From Acidimicrobiales bacterium (GTDB lineage: Bacteria > Actinomycetota > Acidimicrobiia > Acidimicrobiales > Poriferisodalaceae), in contig VYDH01000033.1 in assembly GCA_009843525.1 (NCBI GenBank), positions 180,117-244,116 on the forward strand: a stretch of DNA of 64,000 nt, in the 5' to 3' direction. The notes beneath the pieces are model-generated. The model was not told the origin of the DNA, searched no databases, and saw nothing but the letters and a program-made list of their open reading frames with translations. Both the position numbers and the translations under genes were made by a program. How positions within the stretch are numbered: the first letter of the stretch is position 1; each line of letters begins with the position of its first letter. This document shows, piece after piece, positions 16,826-24,679 of the stretch.

Positions 16826-17164
16826 GTGAGCCCGACTGCTCCGACTGTCGCACCTCGGCTGGCGAACGCCCCAGCCGTTGCCGACCCCGAAGTTGTCCGC
16901 GATCCGACCAGCGAGGACGAGCACAGCACTGACGTGCCGTGGGTGGTGCTGGTTTGGAACGACCCGATCAACTTGATGAGCTATGTCGTGTACGTGTTCC
17001 AGAAGCTGTTCGGCTACAGCGAGGCCAAGGCGACCGAGCTGATGCTGGATGTGCACAACAAGGGCCGTGCCGCAGTTGCTTGGGGCTCACGTGAGAAGGC
17101 CGAGCTGGATGTCTTCAGGCTCCACGAGTACGGCCTCTGGGCCACCATGCAGAAGGACAACTGA
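16826..17164 (+). CDS. clpS: ATP-dependent Clp protease adaptor ClpS
   Basis: A 112-residue adaptor that binds N-degron substrates and delivers them to ClpAP/ClpCP. After a variable N-terminus of about 35 residues comes the ClpS fold: [18 protein letters not shown], then [19 protein letters not shown] and [13 protein letters not shown]. The D-x-x-N-x-M-x-Y/F region lines the N-end pocket. The GTG at 16826 follows the ctaA stop by four bases. An in-frame ATG 48 bases upstream would overlap ctaA, so I prefer the GTG. The next gene, DUF2017, is the usual actinobacterial partner. Neither clpA nor clpC is in the window. Confidence 0.95.
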   Translation: MSPTAPTVAPRLANAPAVADPEVVRDPTSEDEHSTDVPWVVLVWNDPINLMSYVVYVFQKLFGYSEAKATELMLDVHNKGRAAVAWGSREKAELDVFRLHEYGLWATMQKDN

Positions 17165-17220
17165 GCTGTGCTCGCGGCGCTGCACCAGCGACTGAGCGAC
17201 GCTCTGACGGCGGAGGCCCT

Positions 17221-17709
17221 GTGAGCGGCACACGGTTCGGGGCCCGCGGCTCGCTGGTGAGCGTGCACCTGGCCGACTGGGAGCGGCGGCTCCTGTCCGA
17301 CATGGTGGGCGAGCTGCGATCCAACCTGCTCGACCACACGCCTGCCCGCGACGGCGGCGACGGGCTGGACCCCTCGTTGCGCCGACTGTTCCCGCCCGCC
17401 TACCTGAGCGATCCCGACCGCGACGCCGAGTACCAGCGGTTGATGCGCGACGAACTGCTGGCCGAACGCCTCGACCACCTCGATCTGCTCGACGGCGCGC
17501 TCGCTGCCGACCACCTCGACGACGAGCAGATCACCGCCTGGATGCAGGGCCTGAACGAGCTGCGCCTCGTCCTCGGCACCCAACTCGACATCTCCGAGGA
17601 AGACGATCCCGCCGAGATCGATCCGCACGATCCCGCACAGCGGCCACGGCTGCGCTACCACTACCTCGGCGGGCTGCTCGCCGAACTCATCGACGCCACC
17701 ACCGCGTAG
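17221..17709 (+). CDS. DUF2017 family protein
   Basis: A 162-residue soluble protein. The helical, acid-rich sequence with LADWERRLLSDMVGELR near the N-terminus, RRLFPPAYLSDPDRDAEYQRL in the middle and a helical C-terminus matches the actinobacterial DUF2017 family, which is almost always encoded directly after clpS. Its function is unknown; conserved linkage suggests a role in ClpS-dependent proteolysis. No signal peptide or membrane helix is present. The start is a GTG at 17221. It ends 13 bases before tRNA-Glu. Confidence 0.85.
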   Translation: MSGTRFGARGSLVSVHLADWERRLLSDMVGELRSNLLDHTPARDGGDGLDPSLRRLFPPAYLSDPDRDAEYQRLMRDELLAERLDHLDLLDGALAADHLDDEQITAWMQGLNELRLVLGTQLDISEEDDPAEIDPHDPAQRPRLRYHYLGGLLAELIDATTA

Positions 17710-17722
17710 CCTGAGATGCCCT

Positions 17723-17795
17723 GCCCCCATCGTCTAGCGGCCTAGGACACCGGCCTTTCACGCCGGCGGCACGGGTTCGAATCCCGTTGGGGGTG
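17723..17795 (+). tRNA. tRNA-Glu (TTC)
   Basis: A 73-base cloverleaf. The acceptor arms GCCCCCA/TGGGGGT pair with a G-T at the first position, and the discriminator is G. Anticodon stem CCGGC/GCCGG encloses loop CTTTCAC with anticodon TTC. The T arm reads CGGG-TTCGAAT-CCCG. No CCA is encoded. A serine recombinase gene starts about 150 bases downstream, making this tRNA a candidate integration boundary. Confidence 0.96.
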
Positions 17796-17944
17796 CCCTC
17801 AGCCCAGTCGCAGTGGTGGGATCCATGCTGCACCTTCGCAGGTGCATTTCCTCAGAAGTTCATCAGGCTGTCGGGCGTTGGCGCCAGGACATGTGCAAAC
17901 ATTCATATGGCATCGTTCATTCGCAGCCGCTAGGTTGCGCTCTT

Positions 17945-18634
17945 GTGCATGAACAAACGTACTGGACAGAAGAGAAGCGGGTCATCTCCTACGCCCGCGT
18001 GTCGACCGGCGCACAGGCTGCTTCCGGACTCAGCATCGAGGCACAGCACCGGGCAGTTGCTGACGCGGCGGCATCTCGCGGCTGGCAGGTCGTCTCGTGC
18101 ATCTCTGACGAAGCGGTCTCGGGGGCAGTGCCGGTCGACGAGCGTCCCGGTCTGAACGCGGCGCTCGGCCAACTCGAGCGGGACGAGGCCGACATGCTCG
18201 TCGCCACGCGGGTCGACCGGCTCGCCCGCAACACCCTCGAGACACTCCTGCTGTTCGACCGAGCGGACCGTGCTGGTTGGGAGCTGCTCACCCTCGACGC
18301 GCCAGAGGGTGTCAAGACCCACGACGGGCGAATGCTGGTCGAGATACTCGCCGTCATCGCTGCCCACGAAGCCGGGGCTGCTCGCGCCCGCACCGTCGCA
18401 GCCCTGCAAACCGCCCGGCGGAGCGGCAGACGCCTCGGACGGCCCAATCGCCAGCCCGAGGAAGCCCGAATCCTCGCTGCGCAGCTCCACGCCGACGGCT
18501 GCAGCCTGCGCGAGATCGCCGCAGCCCTCGAGGTAGCCGGCATCCTCACCGCCACCGGCAAGTTCACCTGGCACCACTCCAGCGTCGCCGCCCTGCTCAC
18601 GAACACCCCGAGCCAAGACAGCCATACCGGCTAG
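17945..18634 (+). CDS. small serine recombinase (resolvase/invertase type)
   Basis: A 229-residue site-specific recombinase. The catalytic domain shows YARVSTGAQ with nucleophile Ser20, and the conserved ATRVDRLARNTLETLL with active-site arginines. The C-terminal part (RRSGRRLGRPNRQPEEA, then GCSLREIAAALEVAGI) is a short helix-turn-helix like those of Hin and Tn3 resolvases. The length excludes the large serine integrases of phages. The start is uncertain: the GTG at 17945 (MHEQTYW) leaves a sensible N-terminus, while earlier in-frame starts add residues of no recognised character. It lies just downstream of tRNA-Glu and converges on four small minus-strand genes. It probably mobilised, or still inverts or resolves, local DNA. 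Confidence 0.85.
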   Translation: MHEQTYWTEEKRVISYARVSTGAQAASGLSIEAQHRAVADAAASRGWQVVSCISDEAVSGAVPVDERPGLNAALGQLERDEADMLVATRVDRLARNTLETLLLFDRADRAGWELLTLDAPEGVKTHDGRMLVEILAVIAAHEAGAARARTVAALQTARRSGRRLGRPNRQPEEARILAAQLHADGCSLREIAAALEVAGILTATGKFTWHHSSVAALLTNTPSQDSHTG

Positions 18635-18721
18635 CCATTCTCAGCGGGCGGTGAGACGCCGACGAGATCAAAGTGGCCGATCCTTGCATTGGCAGGCCGC
18701 CGACCTAAGCGGACCGCCAGG

Positions 18722-19000
18722 TCAATCGCATTGATGACGGGTTTCTGCCTCCGCGACAATCATCTCGACGCGAGCAGCCACAATGGCTTCGGCTGTCGCA
18801 TCGTGCTCGGCATGGTCGAGTCTGGATGTGTCCTCGATGACCGATGCGTGAACCAGCTCGTGGGCCTCGATCGCCTGACCCCAGCGCTGCTCGGCGTCAG
18901 CCTGGGCCCAAGCAGCTGCTTCGCAGGCTTCAGAACCTGTCGCCGAAACTGCGCACGCACTCAAGGTCAACGCAGCGACAATCACTATGAAGCGCCGCAT
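18722..19000 (-). CDS. small putative lipoprotein
   Basis: A 92-residue protein with a clear lipoprotein signal: basic MRRF, a hydrophobic core, and lipobox LSAC with Cys16 as the lipidation site. The mature part is a hydrophilic helix rich in Ala, Glu and His (EAHELVHASVIEDTSRLDHAEH) without recognised domains. It is the last of four closely spaced minus-strand genes, 6 bases after the previous one. I recognise no family. Being the only frame with a signal peptide here supports it as real. Confidence 0.6.
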   Translation of the reverse strand: MRRFIVIVAALTLSACAVSATGSEACEAAAWAQADAEQRWGQAIEAHELVHASVIEDTSRLDHAEHDATAEAIVAARVEMIVAEAETRHQCD

Positions 19001-19006
19001 GCCGAG

Positions 19007-19216
19007 CTATGCCGCGCGGCGCATTGCCCTACGCGCCCGTCGGGGCAGTTTGCGAGGCTTGATGTTGCCGTCGCGACCAATGCGTCGACCGTCTCGAGTA
19101 ATCCTGTGCCGCCCGGTCGGAGGGAAGATGTTGCGCAGCTCCTCAGCAGCGCCGCTCCACTCTCCATAGTCCGCCCGCGCAGACTTCAACCGTCGAATGG
19201 CCTCTATGTCTGACAT
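19007..19216 (-). CDS. small basic hypothetical protein
   Basis: A 69-residue protein. The N-terminus is helical and mixed in charge (MSDIEAIRRLKSARADYGEW) and the C-terminus strongly basic (KPRKLPRRARRAMRRA). The ATG start at 19216 and the tight spacing to its neighbours (17 and 6 bases) support translation. It has no signal peptide or membrane helix and no recognised domain. The basic tail could bind nucleic acid, which is only a guess from composition. Confidence 0.45.
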   Translation of the reverse strand: MSDIEAIRRLKSARADYGEWSGAAEELRNIFPPTGRHRITRDGRRIGRDGNIKPRKLPRRARRAMRRAA

Positions 19217-19233
19217 GAGAGCTCAGCTCAGGG

Positions 19234-19518
19234 TCAGACGGCCGAGGCGCGCTCGCCGGCCGCATCCCGCGGGGACTGTCCCGCAGTTGCGCCGCGGCGA
19301 TCTGCCCCAGCACGCGCCTGGGCCAATGTTGGCCCGGTCCGGCGTGTCCGCAGTCTGTTTGCTCGCGCCATCTTCGCGAGCACACCAGCAACAGCCACGA
19401 TGGCCAGAGCGGCAAGCAACCGCACTGTGACACCCCACGACGACATCAGGCCGAACACCCCGGCGAACAGCGCCGCATAGGCGAGCACTGGCACCGTGGC
19501 AATCTGATATCTGCGCAT
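19234..19518 (-). CDS. small two-helix membrane protein
   Basis: A 94-residue protein starting at the ATG at 19518 (MRRYQIATVPVLAYA). Two adjacent hydrophobic segments, about residues 6-26 and 30-50, are followed by a basic, Arg/Ala-rich cytoplasmic tail of about 45 residues (MARANRLRTRRTGPT). The start is chosen because upstream in-frame sequence is Cys/His-rich and lacks coding character. It lies 11 bases after the secreted-protein gene. The layout of two helices plus a basic tail recalls small holin-like or phage membrane proteins, but no family is recognised. Confidence 0.5.
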   Translation of the reverse strand: MRRYQIATVPVLAYAALFAGVFGLMSSWGVTVRLLAALAIVAVAGVLAKMARANRLRTRRTGPTLAQARAGADRRGATAGQSPRDAAGERASAV

Positions 19519-19529
19519 TCGACGCGATC

Positions 19530-19940
19530 CTATATGTGCGAGTACGAGAAGATGCACGTAATCGCCCCAGCACCGGTGACAGTCGATGCCGCAGCCGTAG
19601 ATGTGCCGCCAGTGGCAACGGCACCCACGGCAAGGGCCGGACACCAAGCGTGGTACCAGTGCGAGTGGCGATAGGCGCGAGTGTCATACACACGGGTGCA
19701 GGTCCACACGAGGGTTGGCTTCATGGTGTAGGTGCCGGCGGCAGCCTGCTCGGGCGTCTGGACCTTGGCGTATTGGGTCTCGTAGCCGCAGTTCTCTTCC
19801 ACAAGCACGCGCTCATAGCGGGTGTCAGCCGAGGCGGGTGACGCCGACAGTGCTATCGCGGCGGTCGTCGCGAGTACCGCCGCGGCAACGAGCGTGGCGA
19901 GTAGCCGCCGCACTCGTCGTTTCGGTCTTGATGCAGTCAT
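19530..19940 (-). CDS. putative secreted protein with Cys-rich mature domain
   Basis: A 136-residue protein with a basic N-terminus (RPKRRVRR), a hydrophobic core and a likely signal-peptidase site after SPASA, giving a mature protein of about 98 residues. The mature part has five cysteines and many aromatics (NCGYETQYAKVQTPEQ, VWTCTRVYDTRAYRHSHWYHAWC) and a Gly/Ala/Thr-rich C-terminal segment. No catalytic motif is recognised. It is the first of four tandem small genes. A perfect inverted repeat lies 16 bases before its start. It might be a secreted effector or bacteriocin-like peptide, but nothing in the sequence proves that. Confidence 0.6.
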   Translation of the reverse strand: MTASRPKRRVRRLLATLVAAAVLATTAAIALSASPASADTRYERVLVEENCGYETQYAKVQTPEQAAAGTYTMKPTLVWTCTRVYDTRAYRHSHWYHAWCPALAVGAVATGGTSTAAASTVTGAGAITCIFSYSHI

Positions 19941-19955
19941 TCTGGAACCAGTCCT

Positions 19956-19989
19956 TTCTGGCGAGGAACTGTTCGTTTCTTCGCCAGAA
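19956..19989. promoter_or_regulatory. 9-bp inverted repeat in the leader of the secreted-protein gene
   Basis: Perfect arms TTCTGGCGA (19956-19964) and TCGCCAGAA (19981-19989) separated by 16 bases. On the minus strand the downstream arm runs directly into AAGGA, the likely ribosome-binding site of the gene starting at 19940. It could be an operator or an mRNA hairpin that controls translation. No matching known regulator site was recognised. Confidence 0.5.
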
Positions 19990-20273
19990 CGGACGGCCCG
20001 GAACGGGTTCGGGTGTGGATGCGCGGTTCGGCACGCCGAGAAGGCGCAGAGCCTCGGAAGGTCAGCAAGTACGCTGTCTTGCGGCTGCGATGGGTGCCGT
20101 CAACGTCGAGAGGCGTCGAGCTTGGAGATTGGCTTGACAGGCCCGCGGGAGCTGTCTAATCTACGAACGTTTGTTAGACAGCAAAATGTGCGTCTGACCT
20201 GCAGCTTTAGGGCTGTCTTTCTCTGGCAGGCGGTCGTAGACCGCTCGCAAGGCGCCAGTCGGTGACAGCGAAC
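19990..20273. other. intergenic region upstream of the small-gene cluster
   Basis: About 280 bases between the histidine kinase stop and the leader of the secreted-protein gene. It contains the inverted repeat at 20151-20182. GC is lower in its central part. No frame looks like a gene on either strand. Confidence 0.5.
20151..20182. promoter_or_regulatory. 9-bp inverted repeat enclosing a LexA-like site
   Basis: Perfect arms GCTGTCTAA (20151-20159) and TTAGACAGC (20174-20182). At the centre is CGAACGTTTGTTAG (20164-20177), close to the actinobacterial SOS box CGAAC-N4-GTTCG, with mismatches in the last two bases. It lies about 210 bases upstream of the secreted-protein gene. It could be an operator for the small-gene cluster or a recombinase binding site. 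Confidence 0.4.
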
Positions 20274-21692
20274 TCAGCCGCTGTCAGCAGGGGGTGAATC
20301 GGGCTCGGGGGTCAGCGGGAGGCGAAGTTCCACGGTGGTGCCGGGGCCGTCGGTGTCGACGACAGCGGCGCTGCCGCCGTGGGTGCGCGCCACGTAGTCG
20401 ACGATGGATAACCCGAGGCCCGAGCCGGGCAGGGCTCGTGCTTCTGGTGCCCTGAAGAAGCGTTCGAAGACGAGTTGGCGCAAGCCGGGATCGATGCCGG
20501 GACCTCGGTCTGCGACCCGGACGATCGCTTGGTCGACGTCGCGCACGACACTGATCTCGATGGGCTCGCCGGAGGGCGACCACTTCACCGCGTTGTCCAC
20601 GAGATTGCTGACTGCGCGCTCCACCAGGGCCACGTTCGCCTCGACCCAGCACGGTGTGAGGCTCGTCACGATCTCGACACCTGCCCGGCGGCGGTGCCGA
20701 TCCGCCACAGCAGCGACGATCTCCGGCAGTTCGATCACCGTCGGTTCGCCGAGCGAACGCTGGTCGGTGGCGAGATCGATCAGTTCGGCCATGAGATCGG
20801 TGAGCTGGTCGAGCTCGAACAGCACATCATCGAGCATCTGCCGCCGCTCGTCGGGATCGAGCCCCGATTGCGCGTCTGGCGACTCACCGCTCCCATCATC
20901 GGGCGGCTGGGCAGCCGCCTGTTCGGCACGGGCCAGCAATTCGATGTTGGTGCGGACGCTGGTGAGCGGTGTCCGCAGTTCGTGGCCTGCGTCGGTGACC
21001 AATCGATGCTGCTGGGCGCGCGACTGCGCCAAGGCCTCGAGCATCGCGTTGAAGCTGCGTGCCAATTCGCCCAGCTCGTCGTCGCGTTCCAGCTCGATCG
21101 GCTGGTCCAGATCTTGAGTCTGCGCGACATTCCGGGCCGCATCGGTGAGTCGCCGCACCGGCCGGATGGCGCGGCCCGCAACCAGGAAACCCAGGAGTCC
21201 CGCTCCAGCAACGCCGATCGCGGCCACAACGGCCAGCGCGTTGCGCAAGCCAGCCACGTTCGCATCCACCTCGTCAAGCGGGCTCGCGACCATCAGCGCC
21301 CCGACGGGCGCCGCCGGAACCGTCAGCACTCGCAGGCGCACGCCGTCCGCGGACACATCAGTCCGATGGCGGCGAGCCCGGCCATTCGCGACGGCAAGGT
21401 CGGCGGGTGCCACGGGCAGCACCTCGTCAGACGCGTACACCACCGCGCCGTTCGGGGCCACGATCTGGACGAGCACATCGCGGGGCACGAATCGTCCGAA
21501 GAACTGCACGCCCCGGCGTTCAGGCAGACGTCCACCGCTTGCGACCAGCACGGCGACGCGGTCATCCAGCTTGCGGTCGAGTGCCGACCGGGCCTCGGCT
21601 CGCGCAATCCACAGTGCAACCCCTGACACTGCCAGCACTCCAACAGCGACCGAGGCTGCCACCAGCAGCCCGAGCCGGGTGCGAAAGCTCAT
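20274..21692 (-). CDS. sensor histidine kinase (MprB/BaeS type)
   Basis: A 472-residue membrane kinase of a two-component system. Helix 1 (about residues 7-29) and helix 2 (about 150-172) bracket an extracytoplasmic sensor region. A HAMP linker follows, then the H-box DAGHELRTPLTSVRTN with the phosphorylated His, a spacer rich in Gln/Asp/Ser, and the ATPase domain with N box NLVDNAVKWSP, G1 ADRGPGID and G2 GSGLGLSIVDY. The ATG overlaps the regulator stop by four bases (ATGA), which sets the start. The layout resembles actinobacterial MprAB and CseBC envelope-stress systems, but the signal cannot be deduced. Confidence 0.93.
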   Translation of the reverse strand: MSFRTRLGLLVAASVAVGVLAVSGVALWIARAEARSALDRKLDDRVAVLVASGGRLPERRGVQFFGRFVPRDVLVQIVAPNGAVVYASDEVLPVAPADLAVANGRARRHRTDVSADGVRLRVLTVPAAPVGALMVASPLDEVDANVAGLRNALAVVAAIGVAGAGLLGFLVAGRAIRPVRRLTDAARNVAQTQDLDQPIELERDDELGELARSFNAMLEALAQSRAQQHRLVTDAGHELRTPLTSVRTNIELLARAEQAAAQPPDDGSGESPDAQSGLDPDERRQMLDDVLFELDQLTDLMAELIDLATDQRSLGEPTVIELPEIVAAVADRHRRRAGVEIVTSLTPCWVEANVALVERAVSNLVDNAVKWSPSGEPIEISVVRDVDQAIVRVADRGPGIDPGLRQLVFERFFRAPEARALPGSGLGLSIVDYVARTHGGSAAVVDTDGPGTTVELRLPLTPEPDSPPADSG

Positions 21693-22408
21693 GCGGGTCG
21701 GAGCACGTAGCCCACGCCGCGCACGGTCTGGACCGGGCTGTGGCCGTCGGAGCCCGCTGCCGCTGCGGCGAGCTTGCGCCGCAGGTAGCCGACGTAGACC
21801 TCGAGGGAGTTCGAGGCCAGCGACGCGTCGTAGCCCCACACCGTGTCGTAGATCTCGTCGCGATGCAGGACACGACCGGGGTTGCGCAGGAACAGCTCCA
21901 GAAGCCGGTGCTCGGTGTGGGTCAGTGTGACGGGCTCGCCAGCGCAGGTCACCTCGTAGCTGGCGGTGTCGAGCACGATGCCAGCGCACGCGAGCCGCTC
22001 ACCTTCCTCCGGTGACGAGCTCCCGGCACTCCGGCGCAGCAGCGCCCGCAGTCGAGCCAGCAGCTCGTCGAGCGCGAACGGCTTGGCCAAGTAGTCGTCG
22101 GCACCGGCATCGAGCCCTTCCACCCGATCCGCGGTGGTGCCCCGGGCTGTCAGCAGCAGGATCGGCAGGCGGCTCCCGGTGGCGCGCAGGCGACGGCACA
22201 GCTCAAAGCCGCCCAGATTCGGCATGGTGGCATCTAGCACCATCACGTCTGCACGGCCGGCTAGCGCCTCGCCCTCGAGGCCATCGCTGCCTTCGAGCAC
22301 GTCATAGCCCTCGAGTTGCAAGGCGCGGCGCAATGCCGCTCGAATGCGCTGATCGTCGTCGACGACGGCTACCGCGGGGCTGCTCCGGTTCGGCAGATCA
22401 GCACCCAT
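21689..22408 (-). CDS. OmpR-family response regulator (MprA-like)
   Basis: A 239-residue DNA-binding response regulator. The receiver domain carries the acidic pocket VVDDD, phospho-acceptor Asp in VMVLDATMPN, the conserved Thr in LLLTAR and Lys in YLAKPF. The C-terminal winged helix contains LTHTEHRLLELFLRNPGRVLHRDEI and ends with VRGVGYVLRPA. It overlaps the kinase by four bases, so the pair is co-expressed. The regulated genes are unknown. Its promoter would lie in the 60 bases between it and the Nudix gene, or upstream of the latter. Confidence 0.95.
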   Translation of the reverse strand: MGADLPNRSSPAVAVVDDDQRIRAALRRALQLEGYDVLEGSDGLEGEALAGRADVMVLDATMPNLGGFELCRRLRATGSRLPILLLTARGTTADRVEGLDAGADDYLAKPFALDELLARLRALLRRSAGSSSPEEGERLACAGIVLDTASYEVTCAGEPVTLTHTEHRLLELFLRNPGRVLHRDEIYDTVWGYDASLASNSLEVYVGYLRRKLAAAAAGSDGHSPVQTVRGVGYVLRPA

Positions 22409-22471
22409 GGCCTCATTCTGGATTGCGGATCATGAGAAACCCATGAGAGTCCGAGCCCGACGGCTTGGTTG

Positions 22472-23011
22472 CTAGCTGGCGGCGGAGCTGCGGCGGCGCA
22501 GGTGGGAGATGGTAAGCGCGGCGCAGGCTTCGCGTTCAGTTTCGTAGCTCAGTGCCCGTACGGCGTCGGCGATGTCCCACCAGGCCACCTCGTCGACCTC
22601 GCTCGGGTCGCCCGCGAGCCGCTTGGGCACCTTCGTCGGGGCCATCGCGTAAAAGAGCACCAGCTTGGGCACCCCGCTGGCGATCAGGTAGCTGACCGGG
22701 TAGGGCGCAGACGTGATCGCGCACCGCACGCCCGTCTCCTCGCGGACCTCCCGCAAAGCCGCCTCCTCCCAGGACTCGCCCCGGTTGAGGTGGCCCTTCG
22801 GCAGCGACCAGTCGTCGTACCGCGGCCGGTGCACCACCAGCACGGCACCGTCGTGGCACACCACGCCGCCGGCCGCTCGGTCCACGGGCGCATGGGAATA
22901 GCGGCCCCGCTCGATGTGGCGCCGGCGAGCCTTCGCCGTGATCTGCGCGGCAGGAGCCTGGGCCGCCTTCTTGCGGCCCTTCTTCGACGACTTCGCCCCG
23001 TCGGATGCCAC
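22472..23011 (-). CDS. Nudix hydrolase (MutT family)
   Basis: A 179-residue pyrophosphohydrolase. A Lys-rich N-terminus of about 25 residues precedes the Nudix fold. The Nudix box begins at the Gly of KGHLNRGE and continues through REVREETGV, matching G-x5-E-x7-R-E-U-x-E-E-x-G-U completely. The substrate cannot be read from the box; family members clean oxidised nucleotides or cleave nucleoside diphosphate derivatives. The basic N-terminus recalls mycobacterial MutT4. It starts with GTG and lies 63 bases upstream of the response regulator on the same strand. Confidence 0.9.
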   Translation of the reverse strand: MASDGAKSSKKGRKKAAQAPAAQITAKARRRHIERGRYSHAPVDRAAGGVVCHDGAVLVVHRPRYDDWSLPKGHLNRGESWEEAALREVREETGVRCAITSAPYPVSYLIASGVPKLVLFYAMAPTKVPKRLAGDPSEVDEVAWWDIADAVRALSYETEREACAALTISHLRRRSSAAS

Positions 23012-23086
23012 GGTTCGTGTCTAGCGTGTCCACGCCGGCCGGGACGTGCATGTCAGGGGTCGGCCGGATCGACAACGGGGGACAGC

Positions 23087-24172
23087 ATGGACTTGGGGAT
23101 TTGCATCGCATCGCACATCGGCGATCTCGACTACGTCGAGCGGGCCGAGGAGCTGGGCTACACGCACGCCTGGTTCGCGGACAGCCACATGCTGTGGTCG
23201 GACTGCTACGCCACCCTCGCCCTTGCTGCTGAGCGCACCAGCACCATCCAGCTCGGCACCGGCGTATCGGTCTCGGGCACGCGGCCCGCTCCGGTGACCG
23301 CCGCGTCGATCGCCACGATCAACGCGCTCGCGCCCGGGCGGACGTTCCTCGGCATCGGCACCGGCAACACGGCGATGCGGATCATGGGACACAAGCCCCA
23401 GCGCATCGCAGAGTTCGACCAGTACCTGGCAGCGCTGCGACCGCTGCTGCGTGGCGAGGAAGCCGTCCACCATTTCGGCGGCAGCGCGCAGCAGATACGT
23501 CACATCATGCCGGACAACGGGTTCGTCAACTTCGACGACGAGATCCCGCTGTACGTGTCGGGATTCGGGCCGCGCTCGCTGGGGCTGGCGGGTCGCTACG
23601 GCGATGGCGCAGTGCTCTCGGTGCCGCCTGACGGCTCGGCCACGGCACGCGTCTGGGAGTACATCGAAGATGGTGCGGCGACCGGCGGTCGCACGATCGA
23701 CCGCGCCCATTACCTGATGTGCTCGCTCACCACGATCGTCATCCTCGACGACGGCGAGACGCTCGCCAGCCAGCGCGAGCGGGTCCATCACGAGGCGGGC
23801 GCCTTCGCGATGGCGTCGCTGCACTACTCCTACGACCAGTACCGGCAGTTCGGCCGGTCGCCCGGCGCCCGCCTGGAAGCGGTCTGGGACGAGTACTGCG
23901 CCATGCTCGACGACACCGACCCCGATCGCATCCACCAGCGCATCCACGCCGGCCACAACTGCTGGGTGCTGCCCGAAGAGGCCCGGTTTCTCACCGACGA
24001 GCTCATCGATGCCACCTGCATCGTGGGCACTGCCGACCAGGTCACTGCACGGCTGGCGGACCTGGGCGAGCGGGGGCTCGACCAGATCATGATCCTGCCC
24101 AACTTCGATCCCCGCTACGAGGTGCTCGAACGTGTCGGCAACGAGATCATTCCCCGGCTGGCGGCCGGCTGA
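23087..24172 (+). CDS. luciferase-like (LLM class) flavin/F420-dependent oxidoreductase
   Basis: A 361-residue TIM-barrel protein of the bacterial luciferase-like superfamily. The N-terminus MDLGICIASHIGDLDYVERAEELGY, the LGTGVSV strand, and LGIGTGNTAMRIMG are typical of F420-dependent members such as methylene-tetrahydromethanopterin reductase-like enzymes. The C-terminal barrel half contains CIVGTADQVTARLADLGERG. The ATG at 23087 has GGGGGA 6 bases upstream; longer frames overlap the divergent Nudix gene and are rejected. The substrate is unknown. F420 use is inferred from the phylum and not shown directly. Confidence 0.85.
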   Translation: MDLGICIASHIGDLDYVERAEELGYTHAWFADSHMLWSDCYATLALAAERTSTIQLGTGVSVSGTRPAPVTAASIATINALAPGRTFLGIGTGNTAMRIMGHKPQRIAEFDQYLAALRPLLRGEEAVHHFGGSAQQIRHIMPDNGFVNFDDEIPLYVSGFGPRSLGLAGRYGDGAVLSVPPDGSATARVWEYIEDGAATGGRTIDRAHYLMCSLTTIVILDDGETLASQRERVHHEAGAFAMASLHYSYDQYRQFGRSPGARLEAVWDEYCAMLDDTDPDRIHQRIHAGHNCWVLPEEARFLTDELIDATCIVGTADQVTARLADLGERGLDQIMILPNFDPRYEVLERVGNEIIPRLAAG

Positions 24173-24242
24173 GTGGGTCAGTACGAGACCGCTCGCTAGC
24201 CTTGTGCGCTGCTGTTGAGCCCATCCTGCGGAGCTGGCACCC

Positions 24243-24479
24243 ATGAGCAACATCTGCCAAGTCACCGGCCGTCGGCCGCACTCGGGCTTCAACGTGTCGC
24301 ACTCGCATCGGCGGACGAAGCGCTGGTTCAAGCCGAACATCCAGCGGAAGCGGTTCTGGGTGCCCAATGAAGGGCGCTGGGTCACGCTGACCGTCAGCGC
24401 CAAGGGCATCAAGACCATCAACAAGCGGGGCATCGAGTCGGTGGTGGCCGATCTGCGCCGTCGTGGGGAGAAAGTCTGA
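24243..24479 (+). CDS. rpmB: 50S ribosomal protein bL28
   Basis: A 78-residue ribosomal protein. [21 protein letters not shown] and the basic [13 protein letters not shown] match the bL28 N-terminal half. It has one Cys only and no paired C-x-x-C motifs, so it is the zinc-independent (C-) form. Its stop shares one base with the rpmG start (TGATG). In mycobacteria a C- bL28/bL33 pair is induced by zinc starvation through Zur. Whether this is such an alternative set or the only copy cannot be told here. Confidence 0.95.
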   Translation: MSNICQVTGRRPHSGFNVSHSHRRTKRWFKPNIQRKRFWVPNEGRWVTLTVSAKGIKTINKRGIESVVADLRRRGEKV

Positions 24480-24643
24480 TGCCCAAGAGCGACAAGCGTC
24501 CCGTCATCAAGCTGAAGTCCACCGAGGGCAGCGGCTACACGTACACGACGCGCAAGAACAAGACCAACACCCGCGACCGGATCGAGTTGCGCAAGTACGA
24601 CCCGGTGCTGCGTCGGCACGTCATCTTCAAAGAAGAACGCTGA
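24479..24643 (+). CDS. rpmG: 50S ribosomal protein bL33
   Basis: A 54-residue ribosomal protein ([19 protein letters not shown] at the start, [17 protein letters not shown] at the end). The [13 protein letters not shown] stretch identifies bL33. No cysteine is present, so it is the zinc-independent form, matching its partner bL28. Translation is coupled to rpmB through the TGATG overlap. The short gene is easily missed but has full family length. Confidence 0.95.
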   Translation: MPKSDKRPVIKLKSTEGSGYTYTTRKNKTNTRDRIELRKYDPVLRRHVIFKEER

Positions 24644-24679
24644 GCGGCGGCGCCGTCGAGGGCGCCCCATGAGCACCGC

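Noticed and set aside
17770..20280. Duplicate of the tRNA-Glu 3' end that would mark an attachment site of an integrated element
   Set aside because: No second copy of the sequence around GGTTCGAATCCCGTTGG was found in the window, so island boundaries cannot be set this way.
22469..23086. Long N-terminal extension of the luciferase-like gene
   Set aside because: The upstream 206 codons are antisense to a well-supported Nudix gene; the ATG at 23087 has a good ribosome-binding site.
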